Shown in pieces: positions 37,788 through 46,996 of a stretch of DNA of 64,000 nucleotides. Both the position numbers and the translations under genes were made by a program. The stretch comes from Streptomyces pacificus (GTDB lineage Bacteria > Actinomycetota > Actinomycetes > Streptomycetales > Streptomycetaceae), in assembly GCF_011766325.1 (NCBI RefSeq), contig NZ_BLLG01000014.1, forward strand, positions 1-64,000. Reading direction: 5' to 3'. The notes under the pieces were generated by a model that was not told where the DNA came from, did no database searches, and saw nothing but the letters and a program-made list of their open reading frames with translations. Position 1 is the stretch's first letter, and each line of letters starts with the position of its first letter.

Positions 37788-38978
37788 TCACCGCGCGTCC
37801 GCGACGCGGAAGACGACGCCCGCGGCCACCAGCCGTGCCAGCAGGGCGTCGCCCATCGCGACGGCCGTGGTGACCTGGCCCGCGGTGGCGGGGAGTTCGT
37901 CCAGGGCGAGGCTGAGCACCGACTCCGCGAGCATCTTCGCCGTCTCGCCGTAGCCGGGGTCGCCGCCGGACACCTCCGTGAAGACCCGGCGGCCGCCGCC
38001 CTCTCCCACGAAGCGAACCCGGAACCAGCTGCGCTCGCGCTGCTCGGCGCCGGGGCCGCGGCCGGGCTCGTAACGGTTCATCAGCCACGTGCGGACGGGC
38101 CCGATCCTGGCCAGCGCGGCGAGGGCACCGAGCGCGACGGGGCCGCCGATCGCCATGGGCAGCGTCCGCACCGAGGCGTAGTGCCGGTAGCGGAAGTCGG
38201 GGCCGTACCGCTCCAGTCCCGCGGCGGAGCGGGCCACGATCCGGGGGTCCAGCGTCGGCAGCGGGAGTGCCCAGGTGCCGGTCTCCCGGCTGAAGCGCGG
38301 GGTACCCAGCGGCGCCCTGGCGCGGCGGGCCGAGAGCCGCGGCTCATGGAGCCTGCGCTCCCGCGCGGTGTGCGCTGCCTGCCGCTGTCTGCCCATCGCC
38401 GTGAGCGCGGAGGCGAACGTCCCGCCGGAGAAGATCCCGCCCGCGGTGACGAAGCCGTCGACGCGCAGCGGTACGTCCCGCGGCAGCTGCCGGACCGTGA
38501 AGTAGGCGCCCAGATCGTGCGGCACCGAGTCGAAGCCGCAGGCGTGCACCAGCCGGGCGCCCGTCTCGCGGGCCCGTGCGTCGTGCCGTAGGTAGACGGA
38601 GTCGACGAACTCCGGTTCGCCGGTGAGGTCGGCGTAGTCCGTCCCGGCGTCCGCGCAGGCGGCGACCAGTGGCTCGCCGTACCAGAGGTACGGGCCGACG
38701 GTCGTCGCCACCACGCGCGCCGACTCGGCCAGCGCGCGCAGCGAGTCCGGTTCGCCGGCGTCCGCGACGACGAGCGGCAGCCCGGCGCAGGCCGGGTTGA
38801 TCGCGGCGAGCCGTTCGCGCAACTGCTCCAGCCGCGCCCGGCTGCGGCCCGCGACGGCCCAGCGGCAGCCCTCGGGGGCGTGCGCGGCCAGGTACTCCGC
38901 GGTGAGGGCGCCGACGAATCCGGTCGCGCCGAAGAGCACGATGTCGTACGGCCGCTCCGGCCCGCTCTGCCTTTTCAC
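37788..38978 (-). CDS. Saccharopine dehydrogenase-like NAD(P)-binding reductase
   Basis: 396 residues. The N-terminal Rossmann motif is DIVLFGATGFVGALTAEYL, typical of the saccharopine dehydrogenase / trans-acting enoyl reductase group. Later family positions include CGFDSVPHDLGAYF and GGIFSGGTFAS. In mycobacteria a homologue reduces polyketide chains in trans; in Streptomyces the substrate is unknown, possibly a lipid. A hydrophobic stretch (LPMAIGGPVALGALAAL) suggests membrane association. GTG 38978 has GGAGGG just upstream. Confidence 0.88.
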   Translation of the reverse strand: MKRQSGPERPYDIVLFGATGFVGALTAEYLAAHAPEGCRWAVAGRSRARLEQLRERLAAINPACAGLPLVVADAGEPDSLRALAESARVVATTVGPYLWYGEPLVAACADAGTDYADLTGEPEFVDSVYLRHDARARETGARLVHACGFDSVPHDLGAYFTVRQLPRDVPLRVDGFVTAGGIFSGGTFASALTAMGRQRQAAHTARERRLHEPRLSARRARAPLGTPRFSRETGTWALPLPTLDPRIVARSAAGLERYGPDFRYRHYASVRTLPMAIGGPVALGALAALARIGPVRTWLMNRYEPGRGPGAEQRERSWFRVRFVGEGGGRRVFTEVSGGDPGYGETAKMLAESVLSLALDELPATAGQVTTAVAMGDALLARLVAAGVVFRVADAR

Positions 38979-39247
38979 TGGCCCTCCACCGGGTCGTGGG
39001 TCCTGTCCCGCGCCGCGCCGTATGCCGCCGGCCGAGGCTAGCGTGAGCGCGGACGGCGTGCTCCACCGGGAGGCCCCCGCCTCGGCAGGCGCGGGTCAGA
39101 GGACGGCGCCTTTTCCCACCACCCGATCCCCGGCTCGGCCCGCAGCCCGGCCGCAGCCCGTCCTCACCGTGGATCCCCGGCCCGGCCCGCACCCCTTCCT
39201 CGCACCGGATCCCCGCCCCGGCCCTCGCTGCCCGCACGGGCGGCGCC

Positions 39248-39775
39248 TCAGCGGTAGTCGTCCGGGTGGTCCTGCATCCAGGTGTTGATCCGGTCGCGCG
39301 TGCCGACGAGTTCGTCCTGGTGGGCCCTGAGGTTCGGGTACGAGCGGTCGGTGCCGATCGCCGTGCGGAGACCGGCGATCCACTCGATCGGCTCCGGGAA
39401 GTGGCCGGGGCCCTTGGGGTCGGCCTTCATCGCCCGGTCGAGCTCTTCCAGCTCGTCGTACACGCGGCCGAGGAAGTACGCGCACTGCCCCTCCGTCGTA
39501 CAGCCGTCGCCGAGCGTGGCTTGGAGACCCGCGAAGGCGTCACGGACCCTCACGGGTGGCGGTGTGTCCATGGCCCCGGGGGTGGCGGCGTCCTCGGGCG
39601 CGGGTGTCGCGGAGGGCTGTTGCCGCGGTGCCGCCGTCGTGGCCTGCGCCGCCCCGGTACCGGCCGCCGGGCTTCCCCCGGTCGCGGGCGGGCCCCCGGC
39701 GGTGGAGCAGGCGACCAGCAGTGCCGCCGGAAGTGCGACGAGCGCCGCGGCACGTAGAGGGCGGGGTATACGCAA
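39248..39775 (-). CDS. Lipoprotein of unknown function
   Basis: 175 residues from TTG 39775, which has AGGAG 6 nt upstream. Signal peptide LRAAALVALPAALLVACS carries lipobox LVAC. A Pro/Ala/Thr-rich linker leads to a helical domain (about 80-175) with a Cys pair (DGCTTEGQCAYFLG). No enzyme motif seen. Divergent from the acyl-CoA operon with 170 bp between starts. Confidence 0.75.
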   Translation of the reverse strand: MRIPRPLRAAALVALPAALLVACSTAGGPPATGGSPAAGTGAAQATTAAPRQQPSATPAPEDAATPGAMDTPPPVRVRDAFAGLQATLGDGCTTEGQCAYFLGRVYDELEELDRAMKADPKGPGHFPEPIEWIAGLRTAIGTDRSYPNLRAHQDELVGTRDRINTWMQDHPDDYR

Positions 39776-39785
39776 GGAGACTCCT

Positions 39786-39829
39786 GTTCCCGGATAGGGC
39801 CGCAGACGTTCCCGGATAGGGCGGCAGAC
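39786..39829. repeat. 22-bp tandem duplication next to the lipoprotein start
   Basis: GTTCCCGGATAGGGC(C/G)GCAGAC occurs twice head-to-tail with one mismatch, directly upstream of the lipoprotein ribosome site, so it lies in the promoter or 5' leader of that gene. Confidence 0.85.
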
Positions 39830-39849
39830 CCCGTCGCCGTTGGGGGGCG

Positions 39850-39915
39850 ACCAAGCGCTTGCTCGGCTCAGGGGCTTGTGCGGAGTGGAACGTGTTCTTA
39901 ACATCGCCGATGTTA
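39850..39915. promoter_or_regulatory. Two operators in front of the acyl-CoA degradation operon
   Basis: ACCAAGCGCTTGCT (39850-39863) fits the KstR2-type TetR consensus AnCAAGnnCTTGnT at every fixed base. TAACATCG-C-CGATGTTA (39899-39915) is a perfect 17-bp palindrome 30 bp before the first start codon and probably overlaps the promoter. Repressor identity unknown; the nearby MerR gene is another candidate. Confidence 0.65.
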
Positions 39916-39945
39916 CATCAGTTGTGTCACAGGACTGGGGGCTTC

Positions 39946-41133
39946 ATGGCAGCGACAGGGCACGGCCCGCCCGGCGGTCCGCTGGCCGGTGTGCGGGTGG
40001 TCGAACTGGCGGGCATCGGGCCCGGACCGTTCGCCGCCATGCTGCTGGCGGACCTCGGTGCCGATGTCGTGCGCGTGGACCGTCCCGGCGGCGCAGGGCT
40101 GGCGATCGACCCCGCCCACGACCTGACGAACCGGAACAAGAGGTCCGTGCTGGTCGACCTCAAGGCCGACGGAGGCCCCGGCCGGGTCCTGGACCTCGTG
40201 GAGCGCGCCGACGTGCTCATCGAGGGCTACCGGCCCGGCGTGGCCGAGCGGCTCGGGGTCGGGCCGGAGGAGTGCCATGCCCGCAACCCGCGGCTGGTCT
40301 ACGGCCGGATGACCGGCTGGGGCCAGGAGGGGCCGCTCGCCGAGCGTGCCGGGCACGACATCGCGTACATCGCCGTCACCGGCACCCTCGGCATGATCGG
40401 GAAGGCGGAGGAGCCGCCCGCAGTCCCCGCGAACCTCCTCGGGGACTACGCGGGCGGCTCGCTGTACCTCGCCGTCGGCGTGCTGGCCGCGCTCCAGCAC
40501 GCCCGAAGCCCCGGTGGCACGGGGCAGGTCGTCGACGCGGCGATCGTCGACGGCGCCGCACACCTCGCCACGATGATCCACGGGATGATGGCCGCGGGCG
40601 GCTGGCAGGACCGCCGGGGCGCCAACCTCCTCGACGGCGGCTGCCCCTTCTACGGCAGCTACGAGACCGCCGACGGCCGGTACATGGCGGTCGGCGCGCT
40701 CGAGCAGCGGTTCTACGACGAGTTCATCCGGCTGCTCGGGATCGAGGGCGAGGTGCCCGCCCGCAAGGACTTCGCCCGCTGGGGGCAGCTGCGCTCCGCC
40801 GTCGCCGAGCGCTTCCGGAGCAGGACGCGGGACGAATGGACCGCGGTGTTCGAGGACTCCGACGCGTGCGTGGCGCCGGTGCTCTCGCTGAGCGAGGCGC
40901 CCGGGCATCCGCATCTGGCGGCCCGCGGCACCTTCACCGGCCACGGCGGGATCATCCAGCCGTCCCCGGCCCCCCGGTTCTCCGCCACCCCCGGCGCCGT
41001 CCGGCGCCCGCCCGCACAACCCGGCGCCGACACCGAGGAGATCGCCCGGGACTGGGGTGTTCCCGGCATCCTGGGTGCCCGAGCCACCCGACCGGACCCG
41101 ACCGCAGCCGGCCCGAAGGGGCTCCAGACATGA
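39946..41133 (+). CDS. Class III CoA-transferase / alpha-methylacyl-CoA racemase family protein
   Basis: 395 residues of the CaiB/BaiF family. The N-terminal motif LAGVRVVELAGIGPGPFAAM and the catalytic Asp region (LLGDYAGGSLYLAVG) match AMACR-like enzymes. It either transfers CoA or epimerises 2-methyl-branched acyl-CoAs before beta-oxidation; the oxidising partners downstream fit both. ATG 39946 follows a G-rich region. The stop overlaps the next start (ATGA), so it is translationally coupled to the dehydrogenase. Confidence 0.92.
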   Translation: MAATGHGPPGGPLAGVRVVELAGIGPGPFAAMLLADLGADVVRVDRPGGAGLAIDPAHDLTNRNKRSVLVDLKADGGPGRVLDLVERADVLIEGYRPGVAERLGVGPEECHARNPRLVYGRMTGWGQEGPLAERAGHDIAYIAVTGTLGMIGKAEEPPAVPANLLGDYAGGSLYLAVGVLAALQHARSPGGTGQVVDAAIVDGAAHLATMIHGMMAAGGWQDRRGANLLDGGCPFYGSYETADGRYMAVGALEQRFYDEFIRLLGIEGEVPARKDFARWGQLRSAVAERFRSRTRDEWTAVFEDSDACVAPVLSLSEAPGHPHLAARGTFTGHGGIIQPSPAPRFSATPGAVRRPPAQPGADTEEIARDWGVPGILGARATRPDPTAAGPKGLQT

Positions 41134-42272
41134 GACGGCAGATCTTCGACGCCGAGCACGAGGCGTTCCGCGAGACCGTCCGCACCTTCCTCGGCAAGGA
41201 GGTGCTGCCCCACTACGAGCGGTGGGAGAAGGCCGGCGTCGTATCCCGCGACGCCTGGCTGGCGGCCGGCCGCCAGGGCCTGCTGGGGCCTGCCGTGCCC
41301 GAGGAGTACGGCGGCGGCGGGAACACCGACTACCGCTACAGCGCCGTCCTCACCGAGGAGTTCGCCCGCGTCGGCGCCTCCGGCCTCGCGATCGGGCTGC
41401 ACAACGACGTCATCGGCCCGTATCTCACCTCCCTCGCCACCGAGGAGCAGAAGCGGCGCTGGCTGCCCGGTTTCTGCAGCGGCGAGACCGTCACGGCCAT
41501 CGCGATGACCGAGCCGGGTGCCGGCTCGGACCTCCAGGGCATCCGTACCACGGCCGAGGACAGGGGCGGCCACTGGCTGCTCAACGGGTCCAAGACGTTC
41601 ATCTCCAACGGCATCCTCGCCGACCTGGTGATCGTCGTCGCCAGGACCACCCCCGAAGGGGGCGCCAAGGGGCTGTCGCTGCTGGTCGTGGAGCGCGGCA
41701 TGGCGGGCTTCGAACGCGGCCGCAACCTCGACAAGATCGGACAGAAGGCGCAGGACACGGCCGAGCTCTTCTTCGAGGACGTGCGGGTCCCCAAGGAGAA
41801 CCTCCTCGGGCGGCTCGACGGCGCGTTCGTCCACCTGATGACCAACCTGGCCCAGGAGCGGCTGGGCATCGCCGTCGCCGCCGTCGCCGCCGCCGAGTAC
41901 CTGCTGGAGATCACGACCCGGTATGTGAAGGAGCGCGAGGCGTTCGGCAGGCCGCTGGCGAAGCTCCAGCACATCCGCTTCGAGATAGCCGAGATGGCCA
42001 CCGAGTGCGCTGTGACCCGGGCGTTCCTCGACCGCTGCATCGTCGACCACGGCGAGGGGCGGCTGGATGCGGTGCACGCCTCGATGGCCAAGTGGTGGGC
42101 GACGGAGCTGCAGAAGCGGGTCGCCGACCGCTGCCTGCAACTGCACGGCGGATACGGCTATATGGCGGAGTACCGGGTCGCCAGGGCCTTCACGGACGGC
42201 CGTATCCAGACGATCTACGGGGGCACCACCGAGATCATGAAGGAGATCATCGGCCGCTCGCTGCTCTCCTGA
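41130..42272 (+). CDS. Acyl-CoA dehydrogenase
   Basis: 380 residues, full length for the family. FAD- and substrate-binding motifs are AIAMTEPGAGSDLQGI and KTFISNGILADLVIVVARTT. The C-terminal FAD-domain signature is LQLHGGYGYMAEYRVARAF, and the catalytic base should be the Glu in IYGGTTEIMKEII. It introduces the alpha-beta double bond into an acyl-CoA, passing electrons to ETF. Start chosen by the 4-bp overlap with the upstream gene. A 139-bp C-rich spacer follows. Confidence 0.95.
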   Translation: MRRQIFDAEHEAFRETVRTFLGKEVLPHYERWEKAGVVSRDAWLAAGRQGLLGPAVPEEYGGGGNTDYRYSAVLTEEFARVGASGLAIGLHNDVIGPYLTSLATEEQKRRWLPGFCSGETVTAIAMTEPGAGSDLQGIRTTAEDRGGHWLLNGSKTFISNGILADLVIVVARTTPEGGAKGLSLLVVERGMAGFERGRNLDKIGQKAQDTAELFFEDVRVPKENLLGRLDGAFVHLMTNLAQERLGIAVAAVAAAEYLLEITTRYVKEREAFGRPLAKLQHIRFEIAEMATECAVTRAFLDRCIVDHGEGRLDAVHASMAKWWATELQKRVADRCLQLHGGYGYMAEYRVARAFTDGRIQTIYGGTTEIMKEIIGRSLLS

Positions 42273-42411
42273 CGGCCCGCCTCCCCCGCCGCCCGCCTCT
42301 CCCGGCCGCTTCTCCCGGCCCGCCTCCTCCCCCCGCCCGCTTCTCCCGGCCCGCCCGTCCCCCCGAACCTCCCGCCGCCGCACCCTCATCCGTGAAGCGA
42401 AAGGCTCTGTT
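42273..42411 (+). other. C/T-rich spacer inside the operon
   Basis: Nearly all pyrimidine on the coding strand, with a 17-bp direct repeat (GCTTCTCCCGGCCCGCC at 42308-42324 and 42339-42355). A C-rich, G-poor untranslated RNA stretch resembles a Rho-loading site. The next spacer (43627-43670) is also C-rich. Confidence 0.5.
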
Positions 42412-43626
42412 GTGAGTACCGAAGCGTATGTGTACGACGCGATCCGCACCCCGCGCGGCCGCGGCAAGGCCAACGGCGCCCTGCACGGCACCAAGCCCAT
42501 CGATCTCGTCGTCGGCCTGATCCACGAGATCCGCTCCCGCTTCCCCGGCCTCGACCCGGCCGCGATCGACGACATCGTCCTCGGAGTCGTGGGCCCGGTC
42601 GGCGACCAGGGCTCGGACATCGCCCGGATCTCCGCCATCGCCGCCGGACTTCCCGACACCGTGGCCGGCGTCCAGGAGAACCGCTTCTGCGCCTCCGGCC
42701 TGGAGGCCGTCAACATGGCGGCGATGAAGGTCCGCTCCGGCTGGGAGGACCTGGTGCTCGCCGGCGGCGTGGAATCGATGTCCCGCGTGCCGATGGCGTC
42801 CGACGGCGGAGCCTGGTTCGCCGACCCGATGACCAACTTCGACACCCACTTCGTGCCGCAGGGCATCGGCGCCGACCTGATCGCCACCATCGAGGGATTC
42901 TCCCGGCGGGACGTGGACGAGTACGCGGCGCTGTCCCAGGAGCGGGCGGCCGCCGCCTGGAAGGACGGCCGCTTCGACCGCTCCGTCGTCCCCGTCAGGG
43001 ACCGCAGCGGCCTCGTCGTCCTCGACCACGACGAGCACCTGCGCCCCGGCACCACCGCGGAGTCGCTGGCCTCCCTCAAGCCGTCGTTCGCGGGCATCGG
43101 GGACATGGGCGGCTTCGACGCCGTCGCGCTCCAGACGTACCACTGGGTGGAGACCATCGACCACGTCCACCACGCGGGCAACTCCTCGGGCATCGTCGAC
43201 GGCGCCTCGCTCGTGGCCGTCGGCTCCGAGGAGGTCGGCCGGCGGTACGGTCTCACGCCCCGGGCACGGATCGTGTCCGCCGCGGTCTCCGGATCCGAGC
43301 CGACCATCATGCTCACCGGGCCGGCGCCCGCCACCCGCAAGGCGCTCGCCCGGGCCGGGCTGACGATCGACGACATCGACCTCGTCGAGATCAACGAGGC
43401 GTTCGCCGCCGTCGTCCTGCGCTTCGTCAAGGACATGGGGCTCTCCCTCGACAAGGTCAACGTCAACGGAGGAGCCATCGCGCTCGGCCACCCGCTCGGC
43501 GCCACCGGAGCCATGATCCTCGGCTCCCTCGTCGACGAACTGGAGCGCGAGGACAAGCGGTACGGCCTCGCCACCCTCTGCGTCGGCGGCGGCATGGGCA
43601 TCGCCACGATCGTCGAACGCGTCTGA
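42412..43626 (+). CDS. fadA: Acetyl-CoA C-acyltransferase (thiolase, FadA type)
   Basis: 404 residues. The acyl-accepting Cys93 is in ENRFCASGLEA; the second pair is GGAIALGHPLGATGA (His) and LCVGGGMGIA (Cys). It cleaves 3-ketoacyl-CoA to acetyl-CoA (or propionyl-CoA) and a shortened acyl-CoA. GTG 42412 has AAAGG 8 nt upstream. The gene directly precedes the FadB-type gene, giving the usual alpha/beta pairing of the trifunctional beta-oxidation complex. Confidence 0.95.
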   Translation: MSTEAYVYDAIRTPRGRGKANGALHGTKPIDLVVGLIHEIRSRFPGLDPAAIDDIVLGVVGPVGDQGSDIARISAIAAGLPDTVAGVQENRFCASGLEAVNMAAMKVRSGWEDLVLAGGVESMSRVPMASDGGAWFADPMTNFDTHFVPQGIGADLIATIEGFSRRDVDEYAALSQERAAAAWKDGRFDRSVVPVRDRSGLVVLDHDEHLRPGTTAESLASLKPSFAGIGDMGGFDAVALQTYHWVETIDHVHHAGNSSGIVDGASLVAVGSEEVGRRYGLTPRARIVSAAVSGSEPTIMLTGPAPATRKALARAGLTIDDIDLVEINEAFAAVVLRFVKDMGLSLDKVNVNGGAIALGHPLGATGAMILGSLVDELEREDKRYGLATLCVGGGMGIATIVERV

Positions 43627-43670
43627 CCCCTCGTCCCCTCCCGCCCCTTCCCCCGTACGGAGAAGCCGCA

Positions 43671-45869
43671 ATGACCGCAACGCCGACGAGCACCACCATC
43701 CGCTGGGAGCAGGACGAGACCGGGATCGTCACCCTGGTCCTGGACGACCCCGGCCAGTCCGCCAACACCATGAACCGGGCCTTCCGCGCGTCGATCGAGG
43801 CGATCGCCGACCGCGCCGAGGCGGAGCAGGACTCCCTCCGCGGCATCGTCTTCACCTCCGCCAAGAAGACCTTCTTCGCGGGCGGCGACCTCAAGGACAT
43901 GATCAAGGTCGGCCCCGAAGACGCCCAGGCGGCCTTCGAGATGGGCATGGGCATCAAGCGGGCGCTGCGCCGCATCGAGACCCTGGGCAAGCCCGTCGTC
44001 GCCGCCCTCAACGGCGCGGCGCTCGGCGGCGGGTACGAGATCGCCCTCGCCTGCCACCACCGCATCGCGCTCGACGCCCCCGGATCCAGGATCGGCCTGC
44101 CCGAGGTCACCCTCGGCCTGCTGCCCGCCGGCGGCGGTGTCACCCGCACCGTGCGCCTCATGGGCATCGCCGACGCGCTGCTGAAGGTGCTGCTGCAGGG
44201 CACCCAGTACTCCCCTCGGCGCGCCCTGGAGAACGGGCTCGTCCACGAAGTGGCCGCGACGCCGGAGGAGATGCTGGCCAAGGCGCGCGCCTTCATCGAG
44301 GCGCACCCCGAGTCGCAGCAGCCCTGGGACGTCAAGGGCTACCGGATCCCCGGCGGTACGCCGTCGAACCCCAAGTTCGCCGCGAACCTGCCCGCCTTCC
44401 CGGCCAACCTCAAGAAGCAGCTGAACGGCGCGCCCTTCCCGGCGCCGCGCAACATCCTCGCCGCCGCCGTCGAGGGCTCGCAGGTGGACTTCGAGACCGC
44501 CCAGGTCATCGAGGCGCGGTACTTCACCGAGCTGCTCACCGGCCAGACCGCCAAGAACATGATCCAGGCGTTCTTCTTCGACCTCCAGGCGGTCAACTCC
44601 GGCGCCAACCGCCCCAAGGGCGTCGAGCCCCGCGAGGTCCGCAAGGTCGCCGTCCTCGGCGCCGGGATGATGGGCGCGGGCATCGCGTACTCCTGCGCCC
44701 GGGCGGGCATCGAGGTGGTCCTCAAGGACGTCAGCGCCGAGGCCGCCGGGCGGGGCAAGGGGTACTCGGAGAAGCTGCTGGACAAGGCGCTGAGCCGGGG
44801 CCGGACGACGGAGGCCAAGCGAGCCGAACTGCTCGCCCGGATCACCCCGACGGCAGACCCCGCCGACCTCGCGGGCTGCGACGCGGTCATCGAGGCCGTC
44901 TTCGAGGACCCGGCGCTCAAGCACAAGGTGTTCCAGGAGATCCAGCACGTCGTCGGGCCGGACGCGCTGCTGTGCTCCAACACCTCGACGCTGCCGATCA
45001 CCATGCTCGCCGAGGGCGTGGAGCGGCCCGCCGACTTCATCGGCCTGCACTTCTTCTCACCGGTGGACAAGATGCCGCTGGTGGAGATCATCAAGGGGGA
45101 GCGCACCGGTGACGAGGCGCTGGCGCGCGCCTTCGACCTGGTCCGCCGGCTCGGCAAGACCCCGATCGTGGTGAACGACTCCCGGGGGTTCTTCACCTCG
45201 CGGGTGATCGGGCAGTTCATCAACGAAGGCGTGGCGATGGTGGGCGAGGGCGTCGAGCCCGCGTCCGTGGAGCAGGCCGCGGCCCAGGCGGGGTACCCGG
45301 CGAAGGTCCTGTCGCTGATGGACGAGCTCACCCTCACCCTCCCGCGCAGGATCCGCGGCGAGTCGCGGCGGGCCGTGGAGGAGTCCGGCGGCACCTGGAC
45401 CCCGCACCCCGCCGACGCGGTCGTCGACCGGATGGTCGACGAGTTCGGGCGCACCGGCCGCAGCGGCGGCGCGGGCTTCTACGACTACGTGGACGGCAGG
45501 CGCTCGGGGCTCTGGCCGGGTCTGCGCGAGCACTTCAGCCGGCCCGGCGTGCGGGTGCCGTTCGAGGACATGAAGGAGCGGATGCTCTTCGCCGAGGCGC
45601 TGGACACCGTCCGGTGCCTGGAGGAGGGCGTGCTGACGTCGGTCGCCGACGCCAACATCGGCTCGATCATGGGCATCGGCTTCCCGGCGTGGACGGGCGG
45701 CGTCCTGCAGTACATCAACGGCTACCAGGGGCGCGGCGGCGCGGGCGACGGTCTGCCCGGCTTCGTCGCGCGGGCGCGGGAGCTGGCGGAGGCATACGGC
45801 GAGCGCTTCGAGCCCCCGGCGCTCCTGTTGGAGAAGGCCGAGCGGGGGGAGACCTTCACCGACGAGTGA
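43671..45869 (+). CDS. fadB: Multifunctional fatty acid oxidation enzyme (enoyl-CoA hydratase / 3-hydroxyacyl-CoA dehydrogenase)
   Basis: 732 residues. The N-terminal crotonase domain (about 1-200) has the oxyanion motif AALNGAALGGGYEIAL, and the dehydrogenase Rossmann motif VAVLGAGMMGAGIAYSC lies at about 328. Two 3HCDH C-terminal domains follow (DSRGFFTSRVIGQFINEG and a degenerate repeat). It hydrates and oxidises acyl-CoA intermediates before the thiolase step. ATG 43671 has GGAG upstream. Last gene of the operon; no clear terminator seen in the 342 bp before the convergent MerR gene. Confidence 0.96.
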   Translation: MTATPTSTTIRWEQDETGIVTLVLDDPGQSANTMNRAFRASIEAIADRAEAEQDSLRGIVFTSAKKTFFAGGDLKDMIKVGPEDAQAAFEMGMGIKRALRRIETLGKPVVAALNGAALGGGYEIALACHHRIALDAPGSRIGLPEVTLGLLPAGGGVTRTVRLMGIADALLKVLLQGTQYSPRRALENGLVHEVAATPEEMLAKARAFIEAHPESQQPWDVKGYRIPGGTPSNPKFAANLPAFPANLKKQLNGAPFPAPRNILAAAVEGSQVDFETAQVIEARYFTELLTGQTAKNMIQAFFFDLQAVNSGANRPKGVEPREVRKVAVLGAGMMGAGIAYSCARAGIEVVLKDVSAEAAGRGKGYSEKLLDKALSRGRTTEAKRAELLARITPTADPADLAGCDAVIEAVFEDPALKHKVFQEIQHVVGPDALLCSNTSTLPITMLAEGVERPADFIGLHFFSPVDKMPLVEIIKGERTGDEALARAFDLVRRLGKTPIVVNDSRGFFTSRVIGQFINEGVAMVGEGVEPASVEQAAAQAGYPAKVLSLMDELTLTLPRRIRGESRRAVEESGGTWTPHPADAVVDRMVDEFGRTGRSGGAGFYDYVDGRRSGLWPGLREHFSRPGVRVPFEDMKERMLFAEALDTVRCLEEGVLTSVADANIGSIMGIGFPAWTGGVLQYINGYQGRGGAGDGLPGFVARARELAEAYGERFEPPALLLEKAERGETFTDE

Positions 45870-46211
45870 CCCGGCGCGTCCCGGCCGGTGCGCGGGTCCG
45901 GCCGGTGCGCGGGCCCGGCCGGTCCCGACTCGTCGGTCCCGTTTCCGACCGGCAGCAACCGGCGGGGCTGCCTCTGTCCGGTTTCCGCCCGTCTCGCCGC
46001 GGTCTGGCCCGGCGGACTGCGGCCGTCTCATCCCGTCCGTCTCATCCCGTCCGTCTCGTCCTGCGGCCGGCCCGCACGCCGGAGGGGACTTCCCGGCCGC
46101 TGGGGGCCGCCGGAGTACCGGATGCTGCCGCACGGCGTACTCGGGGAGAGCGCCGGTCAGGGTGCCGAACCGGGGCGGCGAGCCGGGACGTCGCGTCAAG
46201 GGCGGACCCGT
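45870..46211. other. Convergent gap with direct repeats
   Basis: CCGGCCGGTGCGCGGG-type 16-17-bp units are duplicated at about 45881-45919, and GTCTCATCCCGTCC repeats at about 46025-46050. No gene supported. Confidence 0.5.
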
Positions 46212-46976
46212 TCACGGGCACTGGTCGGGCCGGGGCCCAGACGCCTCCCCACCGGTCCCGAACGCGGCGCGGAGTTCCGACCTCAGCGACCGCTGGAAGG
46301 CCGTGACCAGAGCCTGCACGACCATCGGCTGCATATGGGCCGAGAGGGACCTCATCGCGGCGACATGGTCCGCGCCGGACTCGCGCTCGCGGTAGGGGCC
46401 CCACACCTCGTCGCGGAACAGCCTGGTCAGCTCCTGCGCGGCGGAACGGGCGTGCTCCAGCAGCACGGTGCGGGAAGCGAGGATGGTCGTGTGGGCGATG
46501 GGGACGTCGAGCAGTTCGACACCGAGCCGCAGCAGCCCGCCGTCGAGCCGGAACACGTCCGGCGCGGCGGTGCGGTCCAGCACCCCCATGGCGGCGAGCC
46601 GGTCGATGTCCCGGTCCGACAGCGGCCGCCCGGCCCGGCGCTCCAGCTCCGGCCGACCGGTCTCCTCCGCCGGCTCCGGCGCCCAGGAGGCCACCAGCGC
46701 CCGGTGGATTGCCAGGTCCTGTGCGCTCAGGCCCGGGGGCAGCTGTCCCAGGTAGCGCTCAATGGCCGCGAGCGTCATGCCCTGGTACTGGAGTTCCTCG
46801 ATCAGGGCCAGTCGGGACAGGTGCTCCGCGCCGTAGTGGCCGACCCGGCGCGGGCCGATCTGCGGGGGCGGCAGCAGACCGCGGGTGCTGTAGAAGCGGA
46901 TGGTGCGGACCGTGACACCCGCGCGGGCGGCCAGTTCGTCGATGGTCAGGATCGGCTCCTCGGTCTCGGTCGCCAT
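46212..46976 (-). CDS. MerR family transcriptional regulator
   Basis: 254 residues. The N-terminal winged helix is ILTIDELAARAGVTVRTIRF followed by YSTRGLLPPP, characteristic of MerR proteins. The C-terminal domain is long and helical and lacks the Cys ligands of metal sensors, so it probably binds an organic ligand. ATG 46976 has GAGGAAG 5 nt upstream. It faces the end of the fadA/fadB operon, a common arrangement, and may control it and itself. Confidence 0.9.
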   Translation of the reverse strand: MATETEEPILTIDELAARAGVTVRTIRFYSTRGLLPPPQIGPRRVGHYGAEHLSRLALIEELQYQGMTLAAIERYLGQLPPGLSAQDLAIHRALVASWAPEPAEETGRPELERRAGRPLSDRDIDRLAAMGVLDRTAAPDVFRLDGGLLRLGVELLDVPIAHTTILASRTVLLEHARSAAQELTRLFRDEVWGPYRERESGADHVAAMRSLSAHMQPMVVQALVTAFQRSLRSELRAAFGTGGEASGPRPDQCP

Positions 46977-46996
46977 CGTCTTCCTCGCTCCCTGCG

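Noticed and set aside
40713..45050. Minus-strand ORF of 1445 codons
   Set aside because: Antisense of the clearly supported acyl-CoA dehydrogenase, thiolase and FadB genes; long shadows are expected at this GC content.
39850..45869. Steroid-degradation operon
   Set aside because: Only the operator resembles KstR2; no ring-cleaving, Kst or IpdA/B-type genes are present.
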